From positions 1 to 64,000 of the forward strand of contig CALIIC010000093.1 in NCBI GenBank assembly GCA_938020445.1: 64,000 nt of DNA, given 5' to 3'. Source of the stretch: an uncultured Flavobacteriaceae bacterium. GTDB taxonomy: Bacteria > Bacteroidota > Bacteroidia > Flavobacteriales > Flavobacteriaceae. The notes beneath the pieces are model-generated. The model was not told the origin of the DNA and did no database searches. It was given only the letters and a program-made list of their open reading frames with translations. This document shows positions 37,272 to 45,648 of the stretch, piece after piece. The position numbers and the translations under genes are program-made. The first letter of the stretch is position 1; each line of letters opens with the position of its first letter.

Positions 37272-38183
37272 ATGCAAGAAAATCATTTAGCAAAATGGCT
37301 CAACAATGAGCTGACCGAAGCAGAGCTGACGGAATTTAAAAAGTCTGAGGCCTATGCCACCTATGAGCGCATACGTTCGGTATCGGAGACGATGGAAGCG
37401 CCTAATTTTGACGTGGAGCAAGCGTTGGCCGCCGTTCAAAATCGGCGTGCCCTGCAAAGTACCAAGGTAGTGCAATTACACCCTTTCAAGAAATTCTTGC
37501 GGGTTGCAGCAGCAATAGCTGTCTTGATAACCGGTTCTTATTTTTATCTAAACACCCTTGGAGAAAAGATAAGCACGGAGTATGCCGAGAACAAAGAAAT
37601 TGTACTTCCTGATAATTCTGAAATCTTTTTGAATGCTGATTCCGAAATCTCTTATGACGAAAAGAATTGGGATCGCAAACGTACTATTGAATTACAAGGG
37701 GAGGCTTTTTTCAAAGTGGCCAAAGGAAAACGTTTTACCGTCGAAACCGAAGCGGGTACTATAGCCGTTTTGGGCACTCAATTTAACGTGGAAGGCCGAA
37801 AAGATTTTTTTGAAGTAACCTGCTACGAAGGCTTGGTGAGCGTACTTTTTAACGGTGTCGAAACCAAATTACCCGCCGGAAATTCTTTAATGGCCATTAA
37901 TGGGACATTAGTAGATACTATGACTCCCACCACGGAAGCGCCATCCTGGATCAATAAGGAAAGTGAATTTAAGAGTATTCCACTACGGTATGTTTTAGAC
38001 GAATTTCAGAGACAACACAATATTGTTGTTCGTACAGAAAATGTGGATCTTGATCAACTATATACAGGTACCTTTAGTAATACCGATGCCGACTTGGCAA
38101 TGAAGAGCATTAGTGTTCCTTCCCGAATAAAGTTTAAATTTGAGGGGAATAAAGTGCTATTCTATGCTGAGAATACCCCATAG
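37272..38183 (+). CDS. FecR-family anti-sigma factor
   Basis: Central TM (AAAIAVLITGSYFYL); RTIELQGEAFFKVAKGKRFTVETEAGTIAVLGTQFNV. Confidence 0.9.
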   Translation: MQENHLAKWLNNELTEAELTEFKKSEAYATYERIRSVSETMEAPNFDVEQALAAVQNRRALQSTKVVQLHPFKKFLRVAAAIAVLITGSYFYLNTLGEKISTEYAENKEIVLPDNSEIFLNADSEISYDEKNWDRKRTIELQGEAFFKVAKGKRFTVETEAGTIAVLGTQFNVEGRKDFFEVTCYEGLVSVLFNGVETKLPAGNSLMAINGTLVDTMTPTTEAPSWINKESEFKSIPLRYVLDEFQRQHNIVVRTENVDLDQLYTGTFSNTDADLAMKSISVPSRIKFKFEGNKVLFYAENTP

Positions 38184-40689
38184 GTCTTATCTGATCTTTT
38201 CTTGCGTTGTACTTTTCCTGACCGTGTTCTCGACACAGGCGCAGGAAACAGAGACGCGTATTCTTCTTACGAACTACCTGCAACAGATTGAAGCGGACCA
38301 TACCGTCAAGTTTTCATACGTAGATGCGGATATCAGTACTGTAAAAATTGCCCCTCCCAAAAGCACAGTGCTGCAGCAAATTCTAAAGGACATTGAAGTA
38401 CAGACCCAGCTATCTATTCAAAAACTCGACGATCGCTACTATACCATTACCAAAAACAAACGAATTGCGATTTGTGCCCTGGTATTCGATAATTTTGAGG
38501 AAAACACCTTGCCAGGGGCCACGGTAGAAGTCTTAAATACCAACCGTGCCATGGTAACCAATAGTGAGGGCTATTTTTCATTTCAAGATATCCCTAGAGA
38601 TGCCGTACTCCAAATCAAATATGTCGGCTACAAGACGCTCTTTGTAAAAGCGAGCGAACTGGCCGGCAATAGTCCCTGCAAGACCTTATTGTTAGCCTCC
38701 TTTTATCAACAATTGGAAGAAGTGGTCGTCTACAAATTCTTAACAACAGGTCTTATAAAACAGGCAGACGCTAGCATTTTATTGAACACCGCCGAATTTG
38801 GTATTCTTCCGGGAAGCATTGAGCCAGATGTTTTACAAAGCATACAAGCTTTACCAGGTGTTAAAAGTATCGATGAAACCGTATCTGACATCAATATTCG
38901 TGGTGGTAGCAACGACCAGAACCTATTGCTTTGGGATGGTATCAAAATGTATCAGTCCGGTCACTTTTTTGGCTTAATTTCCGCTTTCAACCCCTACCTT
39001 ACCGAAGATGTACTTTTAATAAAGAATGGGGCCAGTGCGACCTATGGGGACGGAGTGAGCGGTATCATAGATATGCGTACGAAAGATGATCTTGAAGAGA
39101 CATTCTTTGGAGGTGCGGGCTTTAACCTTATCAGTGGAGATCTATACGCACAGGTACCCTTAGGATCTAAACTTGCCTTGCAAATTTCAGGACGGCGTTC
39201 GATGACCGATATCATAGACACCCCTACTTACATCGAATTTTCAAACAGGGCATTTCAAGACAGTCCGGCAATTGAGCAAGATGCCGATTTTTATTTCTAT
39301 GATTTTTCAGGAAAACTCTTGTACGATATCAATCAAAAACATCGCCTTCGCTTCAGCTATATTAATATTGCCAATCAATTAAATTATTCAGAGCTAAACT
39401 CAGAGACCAATGAAGCGACGAATAGTAGGCTCGATCAAAAAAATAGCTCTTTCGGCAGTAAGCTAATGAGTGAATGGAACAAGAAATTTAGCAGCCAGGT
39501 AAACCTATACCACACCGTATATACCTTGGATGCGGGGAACGTTTTCCCCGACCCTCAACTCCGATTGGTACAAGTGAATAAAGTGAAAGAAACAGGTCTA
39601 AAACTAGCCACAAATCTAACATTGGCCGAGGATTTTTCGTGGTTGAACGGGTATCAACTTACCGAAACAGGTATCACAAACCAAGCCTTCGTCACCCAAC
39701 CCCCTTTTGAAAGCGACATTAAAAGGGTCATGAGAGCACATTCGGTCTTCTCGGAAATCAGCTACCGATCGCCCGATCGCAAATTGTATACCCGTGGCGG
39801 ACTGCGATTCAACTATTTTCAAAACCCCGAGCTGTTTCAAAAACGTATTTTAGAACCAAGGCTTACCGTAAACTATACCTTAGCAAGGGGGTTAAAGGCC
39901 ATTGCTCAAGGAGAGTTCAAAAGCCAGACAACCAACCAAGTAGTTGATCTGGAGCAAAATTTTCTCGGTGTAGAAAAGAGACGATGGATTATTGCGGATG
40001 GTGAAGATCTTCCCATTACCACCAGCAAACAAGGTGCCGTGGGCATCAATTACGACCAAAAACAATTATACGTAGGCCTTGAAGCCTTCTTCAAAGAGGT
40101 GAAAGGTGTAAGTACGGCCACCCAAGGATTCCAAAATCAAAACCAGTTTAATGGGGAGATCGGACAATACGATGTAAAGGGGATTGAATTTCTAATAAAC
40201 AAAAAAACGGACGATTATAGCATCTGGGGAAGTTATACCTATAATTTTAATAATTACTACTTCCCAACCGCCGTACCACCTGAATTTCCGAACAATCTTG
40301 ATGTGCGCCATACGGCAACTTTGGCAGCGACCTATACCCGCGGACAGTTAAAATTAAGCCTTGGCTTGAATTACCGCAGCGGGAAACCATTTACAGAACC
40401 TTCAGCGGAAAACCCCATTGATAACACCGTATTTCCCAGCCGTATTTTATTCGCCAATGCCAATAGCAGTCGACTACCCGACTATCTCAGAGCTGATTTT
40501 TCCGCGGTGTATGATTTTGAACTAATGACAGGAATAGATGCCTCCGTGGGCGCTTCGGTCCTTAACTTTACAGACAGACGCAACGTTTTTAATACCTATT
40601 ACCGGCTTACTGCTGAAGAAGAAATTGAAAAAATAGAAAGTACTTCATTGGGCCTTACCCCAAATTTTAGCTTTAGAGTACGTTTTTAA
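38164..40689 (+). CDS. TonB-dependent receptor with STN and carboxypeptidase-like domains
   Basis: N-terminal STN-like region, PGATVEVLNTNRAMVTNSEGYFSF, plug DINIRGGSNDQNLLLWDGIKMYQSGHFFG, C-terminal beta strand ending F; start 38164 preferred. Confidence 0.9.
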   Translation: MLRIPHRSYLIFSCVVLFLTVFSTQAQETETRILLTNYLQQIEADHTVKFSYVDADISTVKIAPPKSTVLQQILKDIEVQTQLSIQKLDDRYYTITKNKRIAICALVFDNFEENTLPGATVEVLNTNRAMVTNSEGYFSFQDIPRDAVLQIKYVGYKTLFVKASELAGNSPCKTLLLASFYQQLEEVVVYKFLTTGLIKQADASILLNTAEFGILPGSIEPDVLQSIQALPGVKSIDETVSDINIRGGSNDQNLLLWDGIKMYQSGHFFGLISAFNPYLTEDVLLIKNGASATYGDGVSGIIDMRTKDDLEETFFGGAGFNLISGDLYAQVPLGSKLALQISGRRSMTDIIDTPTYIEFSNRAFQDSPAIEQDADFYFYDFSGKLLYDINQKHRLRFSYINIANQLNYSELNSETNEATNSRLDQKNSSFGSKLMSEWNKKFSSQVNLYHTVYTLDAGNVFPDPQLRLVQVNKVKETGLKLATNLTLAEDFSWLNGYQLTETGITNQAFVTQPPFESDIKRVMRAHSVFSEISYRSPDRKLYTRGGLRFNYFQNPELFQKRILEPRLTVNYTLARGLKAIAQGEFKSQTTNQVVDLEQNFLGVEKRRWIIADGEDLPITTSKQGAVGINYDQKQLYVGLEAFFKEVKGVSTATQGFQNQNQFNGEIGQYDVKGIEFLINKKTDDYSIWGSYTYNFNNYYFPTAVPPEFPNNLDVRHTATLAATYTRGQLKLSLGLNYRSGKPFTEPSAENPIDNTVFPSRILFANANSSRLPDYLRADFSAVYDFELMTGIDASVGASVLNFTDRRNVFNTYYRLTAEEEIEKIESTSLGLTPNFSFRVRF

Positions 40690-40693
40690 CTTT

Positions 40694-41296
40694 CTATTCT
40701 TTTTCACTATACTCCGGGCAATCGATTCGAATATCGGACGGCTGTAATTCTTTTTGCAGCAGATTGCAATAATCGGTTTTACTCTTTTTATCATAAAATT
40801 TGCAGCCATAACACGTACGTTGTACGTTCAGGATACCGGCCTTGTTCAATTGATAGATAAATTTACTGAGCGTTCCAAAGAGGTTCTGCAACTCTTCTGG
40901 CGCTATTTGAAACTGATCTCGCATAGGGTCGGCAAAATTCTCGGTTCGTTTTACCATATCCTTTCCGGCATCGGATAAAAAAATCGTGTAGCTACGGCTA
41001 TCCCTCCCTGAAAAATCTTTTTCAACAAGTTTCTTTTTTTGCAATACCCGAACAGCATCACTTATAGTGGGTTTCGTGACATTGAATTCTTTTGCCAAAT
41101 GGCTTACATTACAAAATGGTGCTTTATGGTAGGCGATGAAAATTAACAATTGAATCTGAATAGGGCTTAGTCCCAACTGCTTCGCCTTGTCCCACAATAA
41201 CACTTTAAACGCTTCCGAAATTCGTTCAAGTCCGGCGATGACCTTTCCCGAAAGATCTTCATTTTGTCTGTTTGGGTCGAAAATTGATGTATCCAT
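40694..41296 (-). CDS. MarR-family regulator with C-terminal cysteine cluster
   Basis: wHTH NVSHLAKEFNVTKPTISDAVRVLQKKKLVEKDFSGRDSRSYTIFLSDAG; C-terminal TCYGCKFY...DYCNLL...RIDCPEY. Confidence 0.88.
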   Translation of the reverse strand: MDTSIFDPNRQNEDLSGKVIAGLERISEAFKVLLWDKAKQLGLSPIQIQLLIFIAYHKAPFCNVSHLAKEFNVTKPTISDAVRVLQKKKLVEKDFSGRDSRSYTIFLSDAGKDMVKRTENFADPMRDQFQIAPEELQNLFGTLSKFIYQLNKAGILNVQRTCYGCKFYDKKSKTDYCNLLQKELQPSDIRIDCPEYSEKE

Positions 41297-41302
41297 ATAA
41301 AA

Positions 41303-41330
41303 AGCCTGTCGAAATTAGTTTCGACAGGCT
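41303..41330 (-). terminator. Strong stem-loop between DUF2024 gene and marR-type gene (terminator or attenuator)
   Basis: AGCCTGTCGAAA-TTAG-TTTCGACAGGCT, 12-bp perfect arms, followed on minus strand by TTTTAT. Confidence 0.75.
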
Positions 41331-41334
41331 AAAG

Positions 41335-41347
41335 TTAGTTATCCTAA
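41335..41347. promoter_or_regulatory. Degenerate copy of putative MarR operator
   Basis: TTAGTTATCCTAA, 39 nt upstream of marR-type ATG. Confidence 0.35.
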
Positions 41348-41352
41348 TCAAA

Positions 41353-41613
41353 TTAGTTACAATTTTCCATTTCCAAGATGTCAAAACCATTTTGGGCAAT
41401 GCCTTGGATGACCGTATCGGGGGCATTTTCCATATGACAAAACCGACACTCCTTCGACGATAATGTAGTGCTAGCAAGCCGTTTTCGCAATAGGTAGACT
41501 TTCCCAAAGGCGATTACCTTACTTTCAATCGTGTCGGCAGGCACCAAAATGTCAAAATGCATTGTTTTACCATCGGTTCTTTTTACATACGTATCCCACA
41601 CAGCAACTTTCAT
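41353..41613 (-). CDS. DUF2024-family protein
   Basis: MKVAVWDTYVKRTDGKTMHFDILVPA...KECRFCHMENAPDTVIQGIAQNGFDILEME. Confidence 0.8.
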   Translation of the reverse strand: MKVAVWDTYVKRTDGKTMHFDILVPADTIESKVIAFGKVYLLRKRLASTTLSSKECRFCHMENAPDTVIQGIAQNGFDILEMENCN

Positions 41614-41616
41614 AGG

Positions 41617-42339
41617 CTATTTTACAGTATAGGGTAAAGACAAATCACCACTGGCAACACCAAACACTTCATAAACTCCCAAAAGTGGTAGGTCCTCTTT
41701 GCTGCCGTTTACCTGCATAAAGGCCGTAACGCCGTCGTAAGTGAAATTTATTTGGTGATTGATGCGATAATCGGGTACTACCACTCGAATGGTGTTTGCT
41801 TTCGTGATCACTGGAAAGCCCGGAGAGTCCATATACATGGGCATTCCAGGATTTGTAGGTGGTAATACGACCGTGGTATCGTCTTTTTTAAACTGTTTTA
41901 CCGACAGGCCGCCGGTTACGCGTTCGTCTTTGACCAACAGCACCCAATGCGGATGCCAAACGATTCCGTCATTGTCGAAGGTTCGGTCATTGTTCTCATC
42001 CCAAAGCGGCGTATCATCAAAATCGGGATGTGAGGTCAATGCCAGGGCAACGATGCCCTCGGTTTCCCCGAAACCTACGTCAGTCGATTTTAGCGTCGTG
42101 GGAAACACATACCCCAGTACCGGGGCACCATCAAGCTGCCCCACTGGTGTTGGGGTCGTTTTTCCCGCGGTTCCCTTCACCTGAATTTCCCAGACGGTCG
42201 CACCAATCTCCGCTTGGTGTACAACCGCCACTTCTTCAATTGAGAAATCAGCTGAATTATAGGTGCTTTTCTGTGCGCAAGAGGTTGTAAAAAAACCACT
42301 GAATACCGCCGTGGCGGCTACTACTATTGTTATTTTCAT
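41617..42339 (-). CDS. hypothetical lipoprotein
   Basis: Lipobox-like FFTTSC; intact ORF. Confidence 0.6.
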   Translation of the reverse strand: MKITIVVAATAVFSGFFTTSCAQKSTYNSADFSIEEVAVVHQAEIGATVWEIQVKGTAGKTTPTPVGQLDGAPVLGYVFPTTLKSTDVGFGETEGIVALALTSHPDFDDTPLWDENNDRTFDNDGIVWHPHWVLLVKDERVTGGLSVKQFKKDDTTVVLPPTNPGMPMYMDSPGFPVITKANTIRVVVPDYRINHQINFTYDGVTAFMQVNGSKEDLPLLGVYEVFGVASGDLSLPYTVK

Positions 42340-42375
42340 TTTATTGGATTTAAAAAGTCAGGAATCGATATATAT

Positions 42376-42388
42376 TTAGGATTCCTAA
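42376..42388. promoter_or_regulatory. Putative MarR operator 1
   Basis: TTAGGA-T-TCCTAA, 37 nt upstream of 42339 ATG. Confidence 0.55.
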
Positions 42389-42406
42389 CTTTATAGTTTA
42401 AAAAAA

Positions 42407-42631
42407 TTACCCTTTTACAGCTTCCATAGATGCTCCGAAATTCAGATGCAATACTTGGCCATTTGGAGTCAATAACGCTGGTACGGATGCCACACCGGCA
42501 TCCTCCGCTTCGGAAATACGTGTTCGTTCTTCCCCGATATGTACCCTTTCGACACCGATTAAAGAAATAATTTCATGTTCTGCACTAATGCAAACCGGAC
42601 AGCCCGCATGGTAAAAAATTGCTTTTTTCAT
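42407..42631 (-). CDS. small thioredoxin/glutaredoxin-like protein (CPVC)
   Basis: MKKAIFYHAGCPVCISAEHEII...VASVPALLTPNGQVLHLNFG (cis-Pro VPAL). Confidence 0.85.
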   Translation of the reverse strand: MKKAIFYHAGCPVCISAEHEIISLIGVERVHIGEERTRISEAEDAGVASVPALLTPNGQVLHLNFGASMEAVKG

Positions 42632-42667
42632 TCTACTTCTGTTTTAAGTTAAATTATACTTCAAATT

Positions 42668-42686
42668 TAGTAAGGATTCCTAACTA
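42668..42686. promoter_or_regulatory. Putative MarR operator 2
   Basis: TAGTAAGGA-T-TCCTAACTA near-palindrome, shares AGGATTCCTAACT with operator 1. Confidence 0.55.
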
Positions 42687-43064
42687 TATAATTTATTTAT
42701 GATATGTTTTTCTTATGGCATGCTTTAAAAAATTGATAATAGCGGGCATTGCCCTTATCGAAATCCACACTTGGTATGTTGTTTACGCTGCTGTAAAACC
42801 TTCGGGAAATCAGGTTACCGTATAGTACAATAAAGAATATTCCCATGATAACAGCAACTGTTCGGCCATTTTAAAACCAATTCCTTCCATCTTACTTTAT
42901 TCAATAGCCACCTCATTCCAATCGAATCAATCGGTGCCCCTTCAACTTTTTCCACATCTCGACTCCTGCTCATTACCATTATTCTTGTAAAGGCCTTCTT
43001 GACACCGAACGTAAGAACCAAAAAAGCGACCGCTCAGCCTCCTGTCCTGTTCATTTGTAGAAAG

Positions 43065-43094
43065 AAAAACAGCGGGTGTTCACCCGCTGTTTTT
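43065..43094 (-). terminator. Rho-independent terminator of 43121-44497 gene
   Basis: AAAAACAGCGGGTG-TT-CACCCGCTGTTTTT. Confidence 0.9.
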
Positions 43095-43120
43095 AAGCCT
43101 AGCTCCAAACATATACCTCC

Positions 43121-44497
43121 CTATTTTCCGGCCAAATATCCCAAAGAAAGTAAATTACTATAGCCTTCGTTAGACTTTTGATTAAAATCAGCCCCACTCG
43201 TCACCATCACTTGGTCTAAAGCGTCGTTTGATTTCTGCATTACCCTTACCTCAATTCCTCCGCTAGAGGGCTCACTTTGCCAGAGATAACCCAAAAACCT
43301 ATTAATGTCAACGCTATCACTCCAATAGTTAAGCACATAATAACGAGTTATACCATTCACGGTAACGTCGTACTCATACAACGGAAGATAACCAGACTGA
43401 GCACTGGAACTGATTCTCCCTAAGATGTCAACACTATCAAACTCATCTGTGGTATACTCTAACCCTGTATATTCTTTATGATAACTAAAAACATTTGTGC
43501 CGTTCTTTACACCATTGTAGCGAATCAAAAGATTGCCCCCATTTTTATTTTTACCGAAAAGATTGTACAACCCTATTTTATCGGCCATGGTAAAGGGCAG
43601 GTCATATCCCACTGCGCAAGAAATCATATAAGAATCTTGAAGAGCGGCCGTTGCGATATTCTCGGTTCCATCGATGGCGTAATATTGAGAATCCGGAGTG
43701 GTAGAGGACTCCGAGCCTTGGCAATTTTGAAATGCCTGAGGTTGCAAATGATTGGTATGTAGCATCCCTATGGCATGTCCCAGTTCGTGAGCCAGCAAGC
43801 TAACCCTTTGCCCATGGAAACCTATTAAAAGATCAAATTTTATTCTCATGTTTTCTCCAGGCTTATCGACCGCTTGTCCCGCTTCCCCCTCCGGAAGGTC
43901 GGTCAACGCCAACTCTGAAATAACATCCCAATATGCTTTTATGTCGGCATTGTTCTTAGATGTAGTAAGCTCAAATCGGATTCCCAGATCAAGATTGTTG
44001 TATCTATCCATAGCCGCTTGCATATCACTCTCCATAAAAAAATTCACCCAAAAACCCAAGTGGACCTTTATGGTTTTTTGCGAACCATCAAAAGGTCGGG
44101 CGACCCAATTCTTATAACGATAAACTCTTCTGGTCTGCCCAGAGGAATCTTTTATTGTACTGGGCACCAGCATAGCATCCATCTGAGATTCACTTATGAG
44201 CATGTCTCCCTCTACCACATAGCTGTTCGCCTCTTTTTCGGTCCCTTCAAAACCCTCAGTATCTCCTAAACGATAGGTACGTTCGTCGATAGTAAAGCCC
44301 ATTTTTTCCAATTTCCCCCGTACCTGTGGTGGTATATTGGATACAGGTCTTACCAGTGGTGTTCTATTTTCATTCTCTCGTATAAATTCAGCAATTGGAT
44401 CCTCTATCGGTTCTGCAAAATCTTCCTCTTTGTGGCAGGCTTGAAACAAACCGACCATTAGCACTAGTACAATACTGTACACCTTTAAATTTTTCAT
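43121..44497 (-). CDS. zinc metalloprotease lipoprotein (metzincin-like)
   Basis: Lipobox GLFQACH; LLAHELGHAIGMLHTNH = HExxHxxGxxH. Confidence 0.85.
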   Translation of the reverse strand: MKNLKVYSIVLVLMVGLFQACHKEEDFAEPIEDPIAEFIRENENRTPLVRPVSNIPPQVRGKLEKMGFTIDERTYRLGDTEGFEGTEKEANSYVVEGDMLISESQMDAMLVPSTIKDSSGQTRRVYRYKNWVARPFDGSQKTIKVHLGFWVNFFMESDMQAAMDRYNNLDLGIRFELTTSKNNADIKAYWDVISELALTDLPEGEAGQAVDKPGENMRIKFDLLIGFHGQRVSLLAHELGHAIGMLHTNHLQPQAFQNCQGSESSTTPDSQYYAIDGTENIATAALQDSYMISCAVGYDLPFTMADKIGLYNLFGKNKNGGNLLIRYNGVKNGTNVFSYHKEYTGLEYTTDEFDSVDILGRISSSAQSGYLPLYEYDVTVNGITRYYVLNYWSDSVDINRFLGYLWQSEPSSGGIEVRVMQKSNDALDQVMVTSGADFNQKSNEGYSNLLSLGYLAGK

Positions 44498-44810
44498 AAG
44501 TACGTTTTATTTAGTTAAAAATAGAAGAGGTATGTCTCTTTAAATGAGTCAAAAAGCTATTTTTCCCTTTTTGCTACTTTTTATCATTGCACAGGCCTGA
44601 AATACAAGTCAAAAAAACGCGAAAGAGAACACCGAACCGTTGGTTTTGATGTTAGATGTTATCAGCCTCCCTCTTTGATGTTAATTTGTGTTAAAATTAC
44701 TTCATAGATTACCTGATTTGGAAGCTAAGTAATAGTCGTTGTATATAGTAAATAAATGGCCTATAGAACGAATAGAAGTATCCTGAAAAGCGGGAAGGGG
44801 TATTTTTGGT

Positions 44811-45599
44811 TTACTGAAATTCGAATTTGAGCATGCTCTTGACGATTCCGTACAGCTCGGGGAAATCTGTGTGAAACTTAGTCGGGGTCTCTACATAGTT
44901 CTCGACCGCGACCGAGAAGAATTCCTGTGGGTTGGTCATCCCGTATTCTCGAAAATACTGTGCCGTCTCTAACTGGCCACGAAAATCATCGAGCGCCAAA
45001 AGTGCTTTAATTTTCCTAAAACCCACCCTGAACTTGAGGGCCTCCCAAGAACCCTTTTGTTTCATTTCGTAGCTCAATGCATGGGCGAACTCATGCATTG
45101 CCAGGTTCATATTGTCATTCGGAATTTTAAAGCCTTCCCATAGTTTCTCAGCCGAGAACACCACTGTTTTAAAAAAGGGGTTGTACTCTCCGAAATGATG
45201 TCTTCGACCAATTCGCGAATAATATTGTGAAGGATATACTATAATTCGCAGCAGTGAGCGGCGCATTTTATAATTTTTCAGTCCCAAGGTCATCAAGACG
45301 ATGCTACCACTTAAGATGAGTCTAATATCGGCTTGGCGGGTCACATCGCCATAAAAGACAAATTTTTTTCGGCTTAAAAACCATTGAATGCGCTCTTCAC
45401 ACCTTTTTCTTTGCGAATCGGGCAATTTTCGATATACCGGAAAATTATCGAACAAAATACCCCTATCCGCTTCGGTAATGGGTTTTAATTTTACAAACGG
45501 ATTGAACTGCATCAAGCCTATTGCATAATAAATGATATACAATAGTTGACAAACAATATAGACTCCAGCAAGAATCGCAAAGATCTTTGGTCCGAACAT
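44811..45599 (-). CDS. MtfA-like zinc-dependent peptidase
   Basis: MNLAMHEFAHALSYEMK; N-terminal TM; VVFSAEKLWEGF. Confidence 0.82.
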   Translation of the reverse strand: MFGPKIFAILAGVYIVCQLLYIIYYAIGLMQFNPFVKLKPITEADRGILFDNFPVYRKLPDSQRKRCEERIQWFLSRKKFVFYGDVTRQADIRLILSGSIVLMTLGLKNYKMRRSLLRIIVYPSQYYSRIGRRHHFGEYNPFFKTVVFSAEKLWEGFKIPNDNMNLAMHEFAHALSYEMKQKGSWEALKFRVGFRKIKALLALDDFRGQLETAQYFREYGMTNPQEFFSVAVENYVETPTKFHTDFPELYGIVKSMLKFEFQ

Positions 45600-45648
45600 A
45601 CAGTTTAAAAACTTAGAAAACCGGAATTAATTGCAACGGATCGTTGCG

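Noticed and set aside
42815-43021. Minus-strand 68-aa ORF
   Set aside because: No recognisable features; better peptides appear in other frames of the same region
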